Virus record (IMG/VR): IMGVR_UViG_3300032677_000194
Span: 1 to 21,117 of that record
Strand: one strand, 5' to 3'
Length of the DNA: 21,117 nucleotides
DNA from: a virus
The notes beneath the pieces are model-generated. The model worked only from the letters and a program-made list of their open reading frames with translations. It did not search any database and was not told the DNA's origin. The position numbers and the translations under genes are program-made. The first letter of the stretch is position 1. Each line of letters begins with the position of its first letter. Below, piece by piece: positions 1 through 8,581 of this stretch.

Positions 1-3000
1 AAGGAAGTTTGCAATCTGAACGTTACCTGCGGTAGTAAAGAATTGATTATTACCTGTACCACTTTGTGTAATATTACCAGAAGCAATAACTGGACCATTG
101 GTCTGTATTACAGTTGATAAATCTTCATTTAATAATGCATAAGCATTGAAAGCACCTGAAGTAGAACCAGCACCTGTTGTACCAGCCCACCCTGAATAAG
201 TGTGTAAACCAATTAAGTTTTGTATAGTTAAGTTGGCACTAAATCCTGACACACTTGGTGATATTAAACGAGCATAAGCAATGTTAGCTTTACCTGTTGC
301 ACCAGCTGTGGACAATAAACTATGTACAGCTAACACACTTGTTGAATATTGTACGTTGGCTGTTGAACCAGCACTTGGTGCAACTAATGTACCAAGTGTT
401 CCACCAATAGCGGTACTAGTACTACCTGAACCATTAACGTTAACAATACTGGTCAGCGCCGTAATAGTTGTGGCGTTTTGACTGGTATTGCTCATTGTTC
501 CCCAAGTATAACCACGTAAATCCATATCTAAATAACTACCAAAGCCGCGAACACGATCATTGTTAGTCATTGAGTTAGCGGTTACTGGAGTTACATAAGT
601 TGTAATAGCTGAACCAACTGTATTACGGTTTTGACCAGCATAACCATAACCAGATTGTAATGCAATATTACTTGATTGTAGTAAACCAACAACTTGACTT
701 GAAGTACTAACAATACTACTACCAGCTGTTGTGGCATTGGATAATGGCGGTTGTTGAACTTGACCATTTGTGTAAACTGGTTTATAAACAGCATACGCAC
801 TATAGCTATTGTTGACAATAGTAGCGTCTGGTGTGCTTAATGGATAAGCGTTAGCAAATGTACGTTCATTGATTGCATCATATAATATTTGACCGCCTAA
901 GTTGCCATTAAAGCTACTTGTGCTTGTAGCAAAGGTACTATTGGCATAACTTTGGAACGCACCTAAATTAGCCTGTGTACTAATATTACCAAGATACAAT
1001 GTACCAATATTAGCTTGTATTGCGGTGATTGTTGGATCAGTTGGTAAGTATGCGGCTACGTTAGAATTGCCATATGTGCCTGTACCACCACCAGTATTGG
1101 TAATGGTAACTACACCAGTACCACCTGAGGGACTAATACTAATACCAGTGCCAGCAACAATTTGACTTACACCACTTGAACCACTGCCTGTTGAATATGG
1201 TGTGCCGTTGGCCCAGAAATAACCATTGGTACTTGTAATATTGGCTACTGTGGTTTTGACACCAATGTTAAATGTTCCACTGTTAGAAGTGTTACCGTGG
1301 AAGCGAGCAACTTCTGAGTTAGAGTAGAATGATCCAACACCAAAAACGATGTCATTGTAACTGCCAGCATAGTCTGTGGCTAATACTAAATTACCACCAA
1401 CTGTTGCGTTAGCACCAGAACCAAACAAGTAAGCATCGTTTGCTTTGGTAATTGAGTAGTTAGGATCATTAAACGCATCACCAGTAAATCCTACGTCTGC
1501 CCATCCGTGGTCATTTGTTGCACCAGGATAGTTATTGCCATATGCAATCCAGTCTGCGGAACCTGTATTGGTACGATTTTGTATAGCGGCCTGTGCGTAT
1601 GTTGAGCCGTTATCAACAGCAACAATAGTTGGAGTTGTTAAGTTTAAACTTAATGCGTTGGAACCAACATACAAGTTGTTGCCAACATAAGCATTACCAC
1701 CAATACTTGCACCACCTGACCCAGTTAATACTAATGCACCTGTGGTTGTTGTAGTTGTATCTGTGCCGCTAGTAATAACAACGTTGCCACCTTGTGTTGT
1801 TATTCCACTAACTGCCAAACTTGTTAATGTACCAAGGCTGGTAATATTAGGTTGACTTGAAGTTGATAATGTACCTGCCAATGTTGTAAAGGCACCAGTA
1901 TTTGGTGTACCACTACCAATTGGGCCTGGTGCTAATAAGTAAGCGGCAACTTGTGTATTACCATATGAACTACCGCCACCTGAACTATATGGTGTACCAT
2001 TAGACCAGAATACACCATTTGTCATAGTTAAACTACCTGGCAATACAAGATTACCAGTTGGGTATAAAACTGCTGTTGGAGTAGCTCCAGGACCGCCAGC
2101 ATAGAATGTTAATGCATCTGCGGTACCAACACTAATGCGACCATTGCCAGTTGTATAATCAACAACAATACCATCTGAATATGATTCAGTTATAGAACTT
2201 AATGAATATAATCCATTATTAGCTTGTAAGTATGTGCCTGCTGTAACTTGTCCAGAAGAATTAATTGCCGCGGCATTTACCACACCACTAGTAGCATTGA
2301 TATCTCCAGGATAGGTGCCACCACTTAAGTATGATAATACGTTAGCATTAGTATATGTGCCAGCCTGCACTGGTAAATTAGATAATTTACTACCATTACC
2401 AATAAAATAACCAGTTGATGTAATGTTGCCCATTACAAGTAAATGATTTGTAGCAGAACTTGGACCTCCACCAATAAGAACATTTCCGCCTGGTGTTGGT
2501 AATAATGACAAATCTCCTGCTGGCGCTGTAATGGTTGCACCAAGACCCAATTGGAGATTGCTAGCTTTAACAAATCCGCCATAAACAGGCAAGTAAGCGG
2601 CCACGTTGGCATTGCCGTAGTTGCTTGTGCCAAATGTAGCATTGGCGTAAGTTTCAAATGCACCTAAATTAGCATTAATTGTTTGTATTGCTGTATTGGC
2701 ATACGTTTCAAATGCACCAACGTTGGCATTTAATGCGTTAATGCTTGTTGCTTGTGAAGCCGCGTTGGCATTAGCATAAATCTGATATGCACCTAAATTA
2801 GCATTAATAGTTTGAATCGCTGTATTAGCATAAGTTTCAAATGCACCAACATTAGAATCTAATGTTTGTAATGATGTCTTGGTAGCAAATGTTACGTTGG
2901 CATAGGTTTCAAATGCACCAACGTTGGCATTTAAAGTGTTAATTTGCACAGCTTGTACAGCCGCATTGGCATTTAAAGTACTGATAGTTGGATCTGTATT

Positions 3001-5715
3001 ACTTGCCAAATAAGACGCTACGTTGGCATTACCATATGAACTTGTGGCACTAAATGGAGTACCATTGCTCCAAAATATACCATTAAATACTGTAAATGTA
3101 TTTGCTGTAATAGTTCCTGGAATAACAGGCTGTGAGTAAGAAATAGCAACAATACCAGAACCGCCAGCGGCTCCTGCGGTATGTGCGGAATAATAAGATC
3201 CACCACCACCGCCACCACCAGTTTGACCTGATCCAGCTACAGCGGCACTACCACCATTATATTGTGCTCCAGCACCACCGCCACCAGCGCCACCAGTACC
3301 ATTCACGAAACTGGCGCCGCCAGCGCCACCACCACCACCGCCACCAAAATATGACGAGACCCCAGTAATAGATGTTTGTATACCTTGACCACCATCAGGA
3401 GTTTGGTAAGCTCCGCCTGAAGTTGAACTTGCACCACCACCACCAGCTGTTCCAGAGCTGCCAGTAGTACCACCAGTACCACCACCGTTTGGTATACCCT
3501 GGGCACCTTTCCAACCAATACCTGATGTTGATGATCCTGCGGCGCCGCCAGTTACACTTAGAGTTCCAAATGCACTTGATTTACCAGCTTGTCCTGCGGC
3601 ACCACCTGCACCAACAGTAATGGTATAAGCTGTTCCAGGAGTTACAGAATAGGTAGTAACAATAGCATTACCACCGCCACCACCGCCACCAGCAAATGAT
3701 CCTGAAGAACCACTTCCACCGCCACCACCGCCACCTACTACTAATACGTTAATACTTGTAACACCATAAGGTGCTGTCCAAGAACTATTGCTTGTAAAGG
3801 ATTGTGTATATACGGTTGTGTAATCAATGTTTCCACCAATGTTTCCACCAAAGTACGGTAGATATTGTGCTACGTTGGCATTACCATAAGCGACACCGCC
3901 TGATATAGTATAAGTTAATTCTTTTGTTGTAGTATTGTAATAAACTGTTTGTGCGGTATTAGTTGGATCAAGACGAACTGGATCAATATATAATCCAGCG
4001 TTTGTTGCTGATAGACCTTGGTTATATCCAACATTAGCATTAATTACAATACTATTGGCGACTTGGGCAACTGGAGTGTTAATATTATAACCAGCAAAAG
4101 CGCCAATGGCAATAGCGTAATCACCTTGACCGTATCCACCTGCATTTGATCCAACTGCAACGTTTTGATTGCCTTGGCCAAGTTGGCCAGCATTATGTCC
4201 AATCGCAATAGAATAACTATTTTGACCAGTGTAACCAGCTTGATCGCCAATGGCAATTGCGGTACTTGCACTACTTTGATATCCAGCATTATAACCCCAT
4301 TTTTTAGCAAAATTAATAGCGTTGTTGGTACCAATACTACCATTGTATTGTGTTAAATATGTTCCAACGTTGGATGCAAAACCAGAAACCAAACTTTGTA
4401 TTTCTGTTTCTTGAAATGCCGCATTGGCATTAGAATATAATTGGTATGCACCTAAGTTAGCTGTAATAGTTGCTATTTGTGTATTAGCATAGATTTCATA
4501 TGCACCTAAATTGGCACTGATCTTTGCTACGTTAGAATTAATACCAATAATAGTTGGATCAACGTTGGCGGCAAGATATGCGGCTACGTTACTGTTGCCA
4601 TAGGCTGTTGCTGATGCAATAAATGTGGCATTGGCATAAATTTCAAATGCACCAACGTTGGCATCTAATGTTTGTAATGCTGTTTGGGTAGCAAAGGTAG
4701 CATTGGCGTAAGTTTCAAATGTAGTTAGGTTTGCTTGTACATAGGAAACATTAGAATTAATACCAATAATAGTTGGATCTGTGTTAGCCGCAAGATATGC
4801 TGTTACGTTTGCATTGCTATAGATACTACTCTGGAATGGTGCACCATTTGCCCAAAAATATTGTGTGGCATATACACCTTGTCCTGATACAACATTACTA
4901 TTAGTTGTAATGTTTCCGCCAACTGCTAATGTGCCCAAGTTTGCTGTAATGTTTCCACCAACATTTAAATCACCAACAATACCAACACCACCATAGGATA
5001 CGATAGTACCTGTTGTTGTATTTGTACTTGGTACATTGGCATTAGCCAATAATGTTGTTGTTACTGTTGTATTAACATTAGAAAAATGAGATACACCAGT
5101 GACATTAATATTACCAACTGTAATATTTCCATTAAAGAAACCGTTGTTAGCGTATACATTGCCAGTGTTAAGATTACCTGTACGTGTAGTACCAATATTG
5201 CTATTGTATGTAGGCAAAAATGTTGACATATAAGCCGCAACGTTACTATTACCATAACTTGAACTTAGGAATGCCTGACCATTGGCCCAGAAAATACCTG
5301 TACTAATAGTTAATGTATTACCAGTAATATTACCAGTGTAATGACTTAATGCTGTATTGCTTAATGTTGTGGTAACTGGTTGTCCAGTAATACCAAGACC
5401 TGTAACATCGCCCACTAAATGAATTTGTAAATTGCCACCACTTGTATTTCCTGTGATTGCAAATGCTTCTACCTTTTGATTTGCGTAAGCGGGATCTAAC
5501 TGAAAATAAACAGTACCATTATTGCTTAATAAATTTAATAATTGTTGTGCTGAACTTGGTACATAGACATTGCCGCCACGTGTGTATAGACCAGTAGTGT
5601 TTACTGATGAAACATTGGCTGTTACTACGTTGCCAGTATTGGCAATAGCATATAGGCCCATAGTATTACTGCTATTAACGGTTACATTACCGCTTTGTCC
5701 ATACAGACTTGGCAT
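1..5715 (-). CDS. Giant repetitive tail-fibre-like structural protein (3' end beyond window)
   Basis: An open frame of 1905 codons starts at ATG 5715 and has no stop before the left edge, so the protein is over 1900 residues. AAGGA lies 7 nt before the ATG, and the adaptor gene ends 14 nt upstream. It is rich in Asn, Gly, Thr, Ser and Ala and is strongly modular. About nine copies of a YGNxNVAAYL-like motif recur, with five copies of a FWxNGxPF-like motif at residues near 143, 288, 882, 1237 and 1501. There are also ETYANATF/LDANVGAF segments that look helical. Residues about 485-545 carry AIGxxAGxxGQG repeats like the YadA trimeric-adhesin head. Residues about 635-858 form a Gly-rich domain with poly-Gly runs and a WTAP(Y)GVTSINVLVVGGG motif. 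These features are typical of trimeric phage fibres or adhesins that contact the host surface. The adhesive role is inferred and no enzymatic motif was seen. The C-terminus, where a chaperone domain could lie, is outside the window. Confidence 0.85.
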   Translation of the reverse strand, partial: MPSLYGQSGNVTVNSSNTMGLYAIANTGNVVTANVSSVNTTGLYTRGGNVYVPSSAQQLLNLLSNNGTVYFQLDPAYANQKVEAFAITGNTSGGNLQIHLVGDVTGLGITGQPVTTTLSNTALSHYTGNITGNTLTISTGIFWANGQAFLSSSYGNSNVAAYMSTFLPTYNSNIGTTRTGNLNTGNVYANNGFFNGNITVGNINVTGVSHFSNVNTTVTTTLLANANVPSTNTTTGTIVSYGGVGIVGDLNVGGNITANLGTLAVGGNITTNSNVVSGQGVYATQYFWANGAPFQSSIYSNANVTAYLAANTDPTIIGINSNVSYVQANLTTFETYANATFATQTALQTLDANVGAFEIYANATFIASATAYGNSNVAAYLAANVDPTIIGINSNVAKISANLGAYEIYANTQIATITANLGAYQLYSNANAAFQETEIQSLVSGFASNVGTYLTQYNGSIGTNNAINFAKKWGYNAGYQSSASTAIAIGDQAGYTGQNSYSIAIGHNAGQLGQGNQNVAVGSNAGGYGQGDYAIAIGAFAGYNINTPVAQVANSIVINANVGYNQGLSATNAGLYIDPVRLDPTNTAQTVYYNTTTKELTYTISGGVAYGNANVAQYLPYFGGNIGGNIDYTTVYTQSFTSNSSWTAPYGVTSINVLVVGGGGGGGSGSSGSFAGGGGGGGNAIVTTYSVTPGTAYTITVGAGGAAGQAGKSSAFGTLSVTGGAAGSSTSGIGWKGAQGIPNGGGTGGTTGSSGTAGGGGASSTSGGAYQTPDGGQGIQTSITGVSSYFGGGGGGGAGGASFVNGTGGAGGGGAGAQYNGGSAAVAGSGQTGGGGGGGSYYSAHTAGAAGGSGIVAISYSQPVIPGTITANTFTVFNGIFWSNGTPFSATSSYGNANVASYLASNTDPTISTLNANAAVQAVQINTLNANVGAFETYANVTFATKTSLQTLDSNVGAFETYANTAIQTINANLGAYQIYANANAASQATSINALNANVGAFETYANTAIQTINANLGAFETYANATFGTSNYGNANVAAYLPVYGGFVKASNLQLGLGATITAPAGDLSLLPTPGGNVLIGGGPSSATNHLLVMGNITSTGYFIGNGSKLSNLPVQAGTYTNANVLSYLSGGTYPGDINATSGVVNAAAINSSGQVTAGTYLQANNGLYSLSSITESYSDGIVVDYTTGNGRISVGTADALTFYAGGPGATPTAVLYPTGNLVLPGSLTMTNGVFWSNGTPYSSGGGSSYGNTQVAAYLLAPGPIGSGTPNTGAFTTLAGTLSTSSQPNITSLGTLTSLAVSGITTQGGNVVITSGTDTTTTTTGALVLTGSGGASIGGNAYVGNNLYVGSNALSLNLTTPTIVAVDNGSTYAQAAIQNRTNTGSADWIAYGNNYPGATNDHGWADVGFTGDAFNDPNYSITKANDAYLFGSGANATVGGNLVLATDYAGSYNDIVFGVGSFYSNSEVARFHGNTSNSGTFNIGVKTTVANITSTNGYFWANGTPYSTGSGSSGVSQIVAGTGISISPSGGTGVVTITNTGGGTGTYGNSNVAAYLPTDPTITAIQANIGTLYLGNISTQANLGAFQSYANSTFATSTSSFNGNLGGQILYDAINERTFANAYPLSTPDATIVNNSYSAYAVYKPVYTNGQVQQPPLSNATTAGSSIVSTSSQVVGLLQSSNIALQSGYGYAGQNRNTVGSAITTYVTPVTANSMTNNDRVRGFGSYLDMDLRGYTWGTMSNTSQNATTITALTSIVNVNGSGSTSTAIGGTLGTLVAPSAGSTANVQYSTSVLAVHSLLSTAGATGKANIAYARLISPSVSGFSANLTIQNLIGLHTYSGWAGTTGAGSTSGAFNAYALLNEDLSTVIQTNGPVIASGNITQSGTGNNQFFTTAGNVQIANFL
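3140..3810 (-). other. Gly-rich domain within the fibre gene
   Basis: This part of the fibre frame encodes a Phe-Thr/Trp-Thr-Ala-Pro entry motif, then VLVVGGGGGGG, further poly-Gly tracts and VTPGTAYTITVGAGG. This matches the Gly-rich domain often found in phage tail proteins and bacterial surface proteins. On the plus strand it reads as repeated accacc/gccacc tracts, the most compositionally biased stretch of the window. Spurious open frames in other phases arise here and are not genes. Confidence 0.7.
4080..4260 (-). other. YadA-head-like AIGxxAG repeats within the fibre gene
   Basis: Four consecutive repeats of about 14 residues with the core (A/S)(I/V)A(I/V)G-x-x-AG are encoded here: AIAIGDQAGY, SIAIGHNAGQ, NVAVGSNAGG and AIAIGAFAGY. 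This periodicity is that of the left-handed parallel beta-roll of the YadA/Hia trimeric autotransporter head, which also occurs in phage fibres. It supports a trimeric fibre. Trimerisation itself is inferred. Confidence 0.65.
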
Positions 5716-5729
5716 ATCTTATTCCTTAA

Positions 5730-6467
5730 TTATCTTGCTGTGTAGCGTCTATCTTTACGTGGTTGGAAAATACTTGTCAAGCGATTATGTCCACCTGACC
5801 ATTTACCTTTGTTGTTCTGATCTTCAACAGTATCCCAAGCCAAGTTAAATTTGGCTAACCAACCATTGGCATCATCAGTCATTTTACGTTTTAGATAGTA
5901 GTTATGTAATGTTCCATATACATAACCTTCAGGAAATGATTGTAGTACTACGTTGTTTAAAATTGGATTACCACTTGTATCTAAACTAAACAGTTCTGGC
6001 CAAGTAGTAAAATAATACATATTGATTATTTCACCTTGACCAAGTCCTGGTAGGAATTCATAGTTCTGTCCTACTTCACTAAACTTACCACGATACACTT
6101 GCGGAATGTTTAAAGGTTTTAGATATAAGTTTTCAATCATCTGATCGCCAATCATATCGCGATCACCAATACGGTCATAAACAATCCAAGGACCAGCTGT
6201 GTTGGTTGCTCCAGCGGTAGTGCTGGTTAATCCTTGATTAAAGAATAGAATAGGTCTATTCATATCAGGTGGAATAGGAACAAAACCATTTTGGTCTGCA
6301 ATACCAAATGTATTATAAGGATTTGTACGCAATGCTGGTAGTTCAATGTTACGCATCATCATTTCAGTAAGGTAGATACATTGTTGTATCTCTTGATTAT
6401 TACTGGAACCCGTAAATGCTTGTATGTAAGAAACTAACGCTGTTGCGTCAGAAATTTGTGTGCTCAT
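5730..6467 (-). CDS. Head-tail adaptor (P22 gp4-like / connector protein)
   Basis: A protein of 245 residues that starts with MSTQISDATALVSYIQAF. The N-terminal third is helical, as in head-tail adaptor proteins that form a ring beneath the portal. The middle is rich in aromatics and Pro (PIPPDMNRPILFFNQG, GEIINMYYFTTWPELF) and the C-terminus is basic (QPRKDRRYTAR). Length and position, between capsid genes and the tail fibre, match the adaptor or tail-accessory factor of short-tailed phages. Its ATG overlaps the stop of the upstream gene as ATGA, with AAGG 9 nt upstream, so translation is probably coupled. The family call rests on overall character and gene order, not on a catalytic motif. 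A tail-completion protein is an alternative. Confidence 0.6.
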   Translation of the reverse strand: MSTQISDATALVSYIQAFTGSSNNQEIQQCIYLTEMMMRNIELPALRTNPYNTFGIADQNGFVPIPPDMNRPILFFNQGLTSTTAGATNTAGPWIVYDRIGDRDMIGDQMIENLYLKPLNIPQVYRGKFSEVGQNYEFLPGLGQGEIINMYYFTTWPELFSLDTSGNPILNNVVLQSFPEGYVYGTLHNYYLKRKMTDDANGWLAKFNLAWDTVEDQNNKGKWSGGHNRLTSIFQPRKDRRYTAR

Positions 6468-7072
6468 ACTTTATGGCCTTTAAAGAATTTATCAGAACCT
6501 ATTGGGTTAGGATAAGGTACATCAACAGGAATAGGCAATTTGCCTCCTGGGTAGCAAACAAAAGCATTAAACTCTTGTTGTACTACTTTATAAAATTGTG
6601 CTTTTAATGTCTTATCACGTTTAATAGCGGCCCAGGGCATACCACCAAAGTACTTATTACATATTTCAAATGCAATGACTTCTGGCAACTCCATCCACTT
6701 GTAGCCTAACTTGCCATCTGGCATAATAGGAGCTAATGGATCCATAAATCCTGCTTCTGCACGTTTGCGATAATCCTGACAATGTTCTAAAATTGCAGGA
6801 ATATTCATTTGTTCTTTTGTAAGATACATCTTGCCACCATCGCGACCAGTTGTTGTCTTAATGTTTTTACTTAGATTGTAACCTGTATTGGTCCAATCAC
6901 CTTTTAATTGTTTATATAGTTTATCATTTTGTAATAAACGATCAGCAATACCATTATCTGTTGTGGCTAATCCGCCTTTGTCCCAACGGTGTGCGTCTTG
7001 ATTAAACTCTGGATCAGGACCATCAAGTTCTGATTTATCGTGATAGTTAGCAAATTCATCGTATGTAGTCAT
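6464..7072 (-). CDS. Unknown structural-region protein, probably head completion/neck (leaderless start proposed)
   Basis: A protein of 202 residues starting MTTYDEFANYHDKSEL. I do not recognise the family. It is soluble with no signal peptide. The N-terminus is acidic and polar, the centre basic and helical, and the C-terminal part has many aromatics (FEICNKYFGGMPWAAIKRDK, then YKVVQQEFNAFVCYPGGKLP). The start was placed at 7072 because the longer in-frame version from 7165 would run through a terminator hairpin and the promoter. No Shine-Dalgarno precedes the ATG. Instead a CATAAATA octamer ends 5 nt before it, so the transcript should begin at or next to the ATG. It is the first gene of the adaptor-fibre block. 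A head-completion or neck role is inferred from position only. Confidence 0.7.
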   Translation of the reverse strand: MTTYDEFANYHDKSELDGPDPEFNQDAHRWDKGGLATTDNGIADRLLQNDKLYKQLKGDWTNTGYNLSKNIKTTTGRDGGKMYLTKEQMNIPAILEHCQDYRKRAEAGFMDPLAPIMPDGKLGYKWMELPEVIAFEICNKYFGGMPWAAIKRDKTLKAQFYKVVQQEFNAFVCYPGGKLPIPVDVPYPNPIGSDKFFKGHKV

Positions 7073-7077
7073 ATATC

Positions 7078-7085
7078 TATTTATG
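7078..7085 (-). promoter_or_regulatory. T4-type late promoter octamer CATAAATA (neck/fibre block)
   Basis: CATAAATA on the minus strand lies between the terminator after the capsid gene and the ATG at 7072. In T4-type late promoters the octamer covers about -13 to -6, which puts +1 on or beside the A of the ATG. It would restart transcription for the adaptor and fibre genes. Confidence 0.65.
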
Positions 7086-7091
7086 GCCAAA

Positions 7092-7118
7092 GGAAAAGGG
7101 CTCCTAAGAGCCCCTTCC
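7092..7118 (-). terminator. Intrinsic terminator after the major capsid gene
   Basis: On the minus strand GGGCTC-TTAG-GAGCCC forms a 6-bp GC-rich core that extends through G-U and A-U pairs to about 11 bp. The 3' side is TTTTCC. It lies 26 nt past the capsid stop codon and before the next late promoter, so it separates abundant capsid mRNA from the neck/fibre unit. Confidence 0.75.
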
Positions 7119-7143
7119 ATACTTGTAATTAAGTAAAACTTAA

Positions 7144-8553
7144 TTAGAAGGTTGAGTTGTCCCATGCATTGAGACGTTGTACGTATGTTGTAGAACGTAA
7201 TGAACCAGAAGCACCAGTTGATGGGTTAACACCAACGTATGTTCCGTTAGGACTAATATCGTGCAATACAGCTACGCCAGCTGGGTTACGTACGATTAAA
7301 GTACCTTCAAGGATGAACTGATCTAAACTAGCATCAGCATTACTGAATACTTCATTGTTAGGACCTAAATCACGTAAAGAGCCCCACTGGAGGACTTCCT
7401 CATTCAAGAAGTAGATCTGATTACCTACACCAACTTGATCCATAATCCAAGAATCAAAAATCTCGTAAGTGTAGTTGAAGTCGCCTTCGTATGTAGCAAT
7501 AGTATCGCCACGCTCACTATTTACGCGGTTGATGCTACGTGATGTAGGCATTGTATCGCTTAAATGTGTACGTAATGATGTTGGGCATACGATTGTGCGG
7601 ATCTTCGCATTGAAACGTTGTTCAGCTGTAGTAACTAACTGCTTGTATAAACTTGGAGCAAACTGTTGTAAGCTAGAAGTATATGAATAGTAAGAACTAC
7701 CTAAGTATTCACCGTTGTTATTGTTGCTTGCGCCACCACCAATAGTTAATACGTTTGCTGTACCTTGAGTAACTGTATCGCTACCTTCAGCATTGAAGTT
7801 TGTATAGAAACTTGCCGCTGGACTTGGGTTGAAACTGTGTGTGCCTGCGAATGCGTTCAATGAACCCATACGACGACCAGTTTGTGGACCAAATGTTGTA
7901 ACAGAACCAGAAACTGGACTTACAACAGGCTGTGAACTTACTGCCGCAAATGCACTACTTGTTTGATACTGAACGTTACCACCTTGGTCACCAGTAACGT
8001 TAGACACGAATGTCCAACCTGGAACTTGAGTAGAACTGCTGATGTTTATTACGTTACCAAATACGTTACCAGCGAAACCAGATGCAAAACCTGCTTGGCC
8101 ACTGTATTTTGTACCAATTTGGTCAGCACGTACGATTTGAGCTTCTACGTCAAACATCAATTCAATTAACTGCTTAACTTCTTGGTATGCTTGTGGATCT
8201 CCACCAGATTGTTCAACAGCACGTGCGGTACCAGTAGCACCAACAACTGTACTGAAAATCTGTGTGTAGTTACCTAAGTTGGCACGTGACTGTGATTCTA
8301 CACTAGCAGAACTAACAGCTTGACCTTCTTGGTTAGCTTGGATTTGTGGTAGACGATAAACGTCGTTTGTCCATAAAGGTAATGTAGAAACTACTTTACG
8401 CTTTTTAGCCATACACATATTTAAAACTGGGGTATCGTCTTTTACACGATTTGATACATCTAAGTCTAAGTCTTTAACAACGATATCAGTTTGGTAGTTA
8501 CCAGATGCACCATTGCCAATGACTGCGGTTGAGTTATAACCTTGAGCTGCCAT
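7144..8553 (-). CDS. Major capsid protein (DUF5309 / SU10-like HK97 fold)
   Basis: A protein of 469 residues that builds the icosahedral head. Residues about 42-70 (PVLNMCMAKKRKVVSTLPLW) and 90-145 (RANLGNYTQIFSTVV, then an Ala/Val linker and the helix EVKQLIELMFDVEAQIVRADQ) match the DUF5309 capsid pattern. So does the C-terminal third, with its IRTIVCPTSLRTHLSD, EIFDSWIMDQ and EGTLIVRNPAGVAVL segments. Residues about 150-290 are Ser/Gly/Asn-rich and could be an inserted or surface domain. It has the strongest Shine-Dalgarno in the window (AAAGGAGA, 8 nt from ATG), fitting very high expression. It follows the scaffold gene by 28 nt and is followed by a terminator. No cleaved propeptide is obvious. 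Confidence 0.9.
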   Translation of the reverse strand: MAAQGYNSTAVIGNGASGNYQTDIVVKDLDLDVSNRVKDDTPVLNMCMAKKRKVVSTLPLWTNDVYRLPQIQANQEGQAVSSASVESQSRANLGNYTQIFSTVVGATGTARAVEQSGGDPQAYQEVKQLIELMFDVEAQIVRADQIGTKYSGQAGFASGFAGNVFGNVINISSSTQVPGWTFVSNVTGDQGGNVQYQTSSAFAAVSSQPVVSPVSGSVTTFGPQTGRRMGSLNAFAGTHSFNPSPAASFYTNFNAEGSDTVTQGTANVLTIGGGASNNNNGEYLGSSYYSYTSSLQQFAPSLYKQLVTTAEQRFNAKIRTIVCPTSLRTHLSDTMPTSRSINRVNSERGDTIATYEGDFNYTYEIFDSWIMDQVGVGNQIYFLNEEVLQWGSLRDLGPNNEVFSNADASLDQFILEGTLIVRNPAGVAVLHDISPNGTYVGVNPSTGASGSLRSTTYVQRLNAWDNSTF

Positions 8554-8581
8554 AATATTTCTCCTTTAATTTGGCTTTGTT

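Noticed and set aside
3183-3518. Open frames on both strands rich in His or Val/Leu
   Set aside because: They are phase shadows of the poly-Gly coding tract of the fibre gene. They have no ribosome sites and extreme composition.
5152-5160. AATGTATA on the minus strand inside the fibre gene
   Set aside because: It lies within coding sequence (Asn-Val-Tyr codons) and lacks the surrounding 45-nt repeat.
1-5715. CRISPR-like array suggested by regularly recurring short repeats
   Set aside because: The repeats keep one reading frame, vary in spacing and sequence, and encode recurrent protein motifs.
7073-7165. N-terminal extension of the gene at 6464
   Set aside because: It would translate through the capsid-gene terminator and the CATAAATA promoter and starts inside the capsid gene without a ribosome site.
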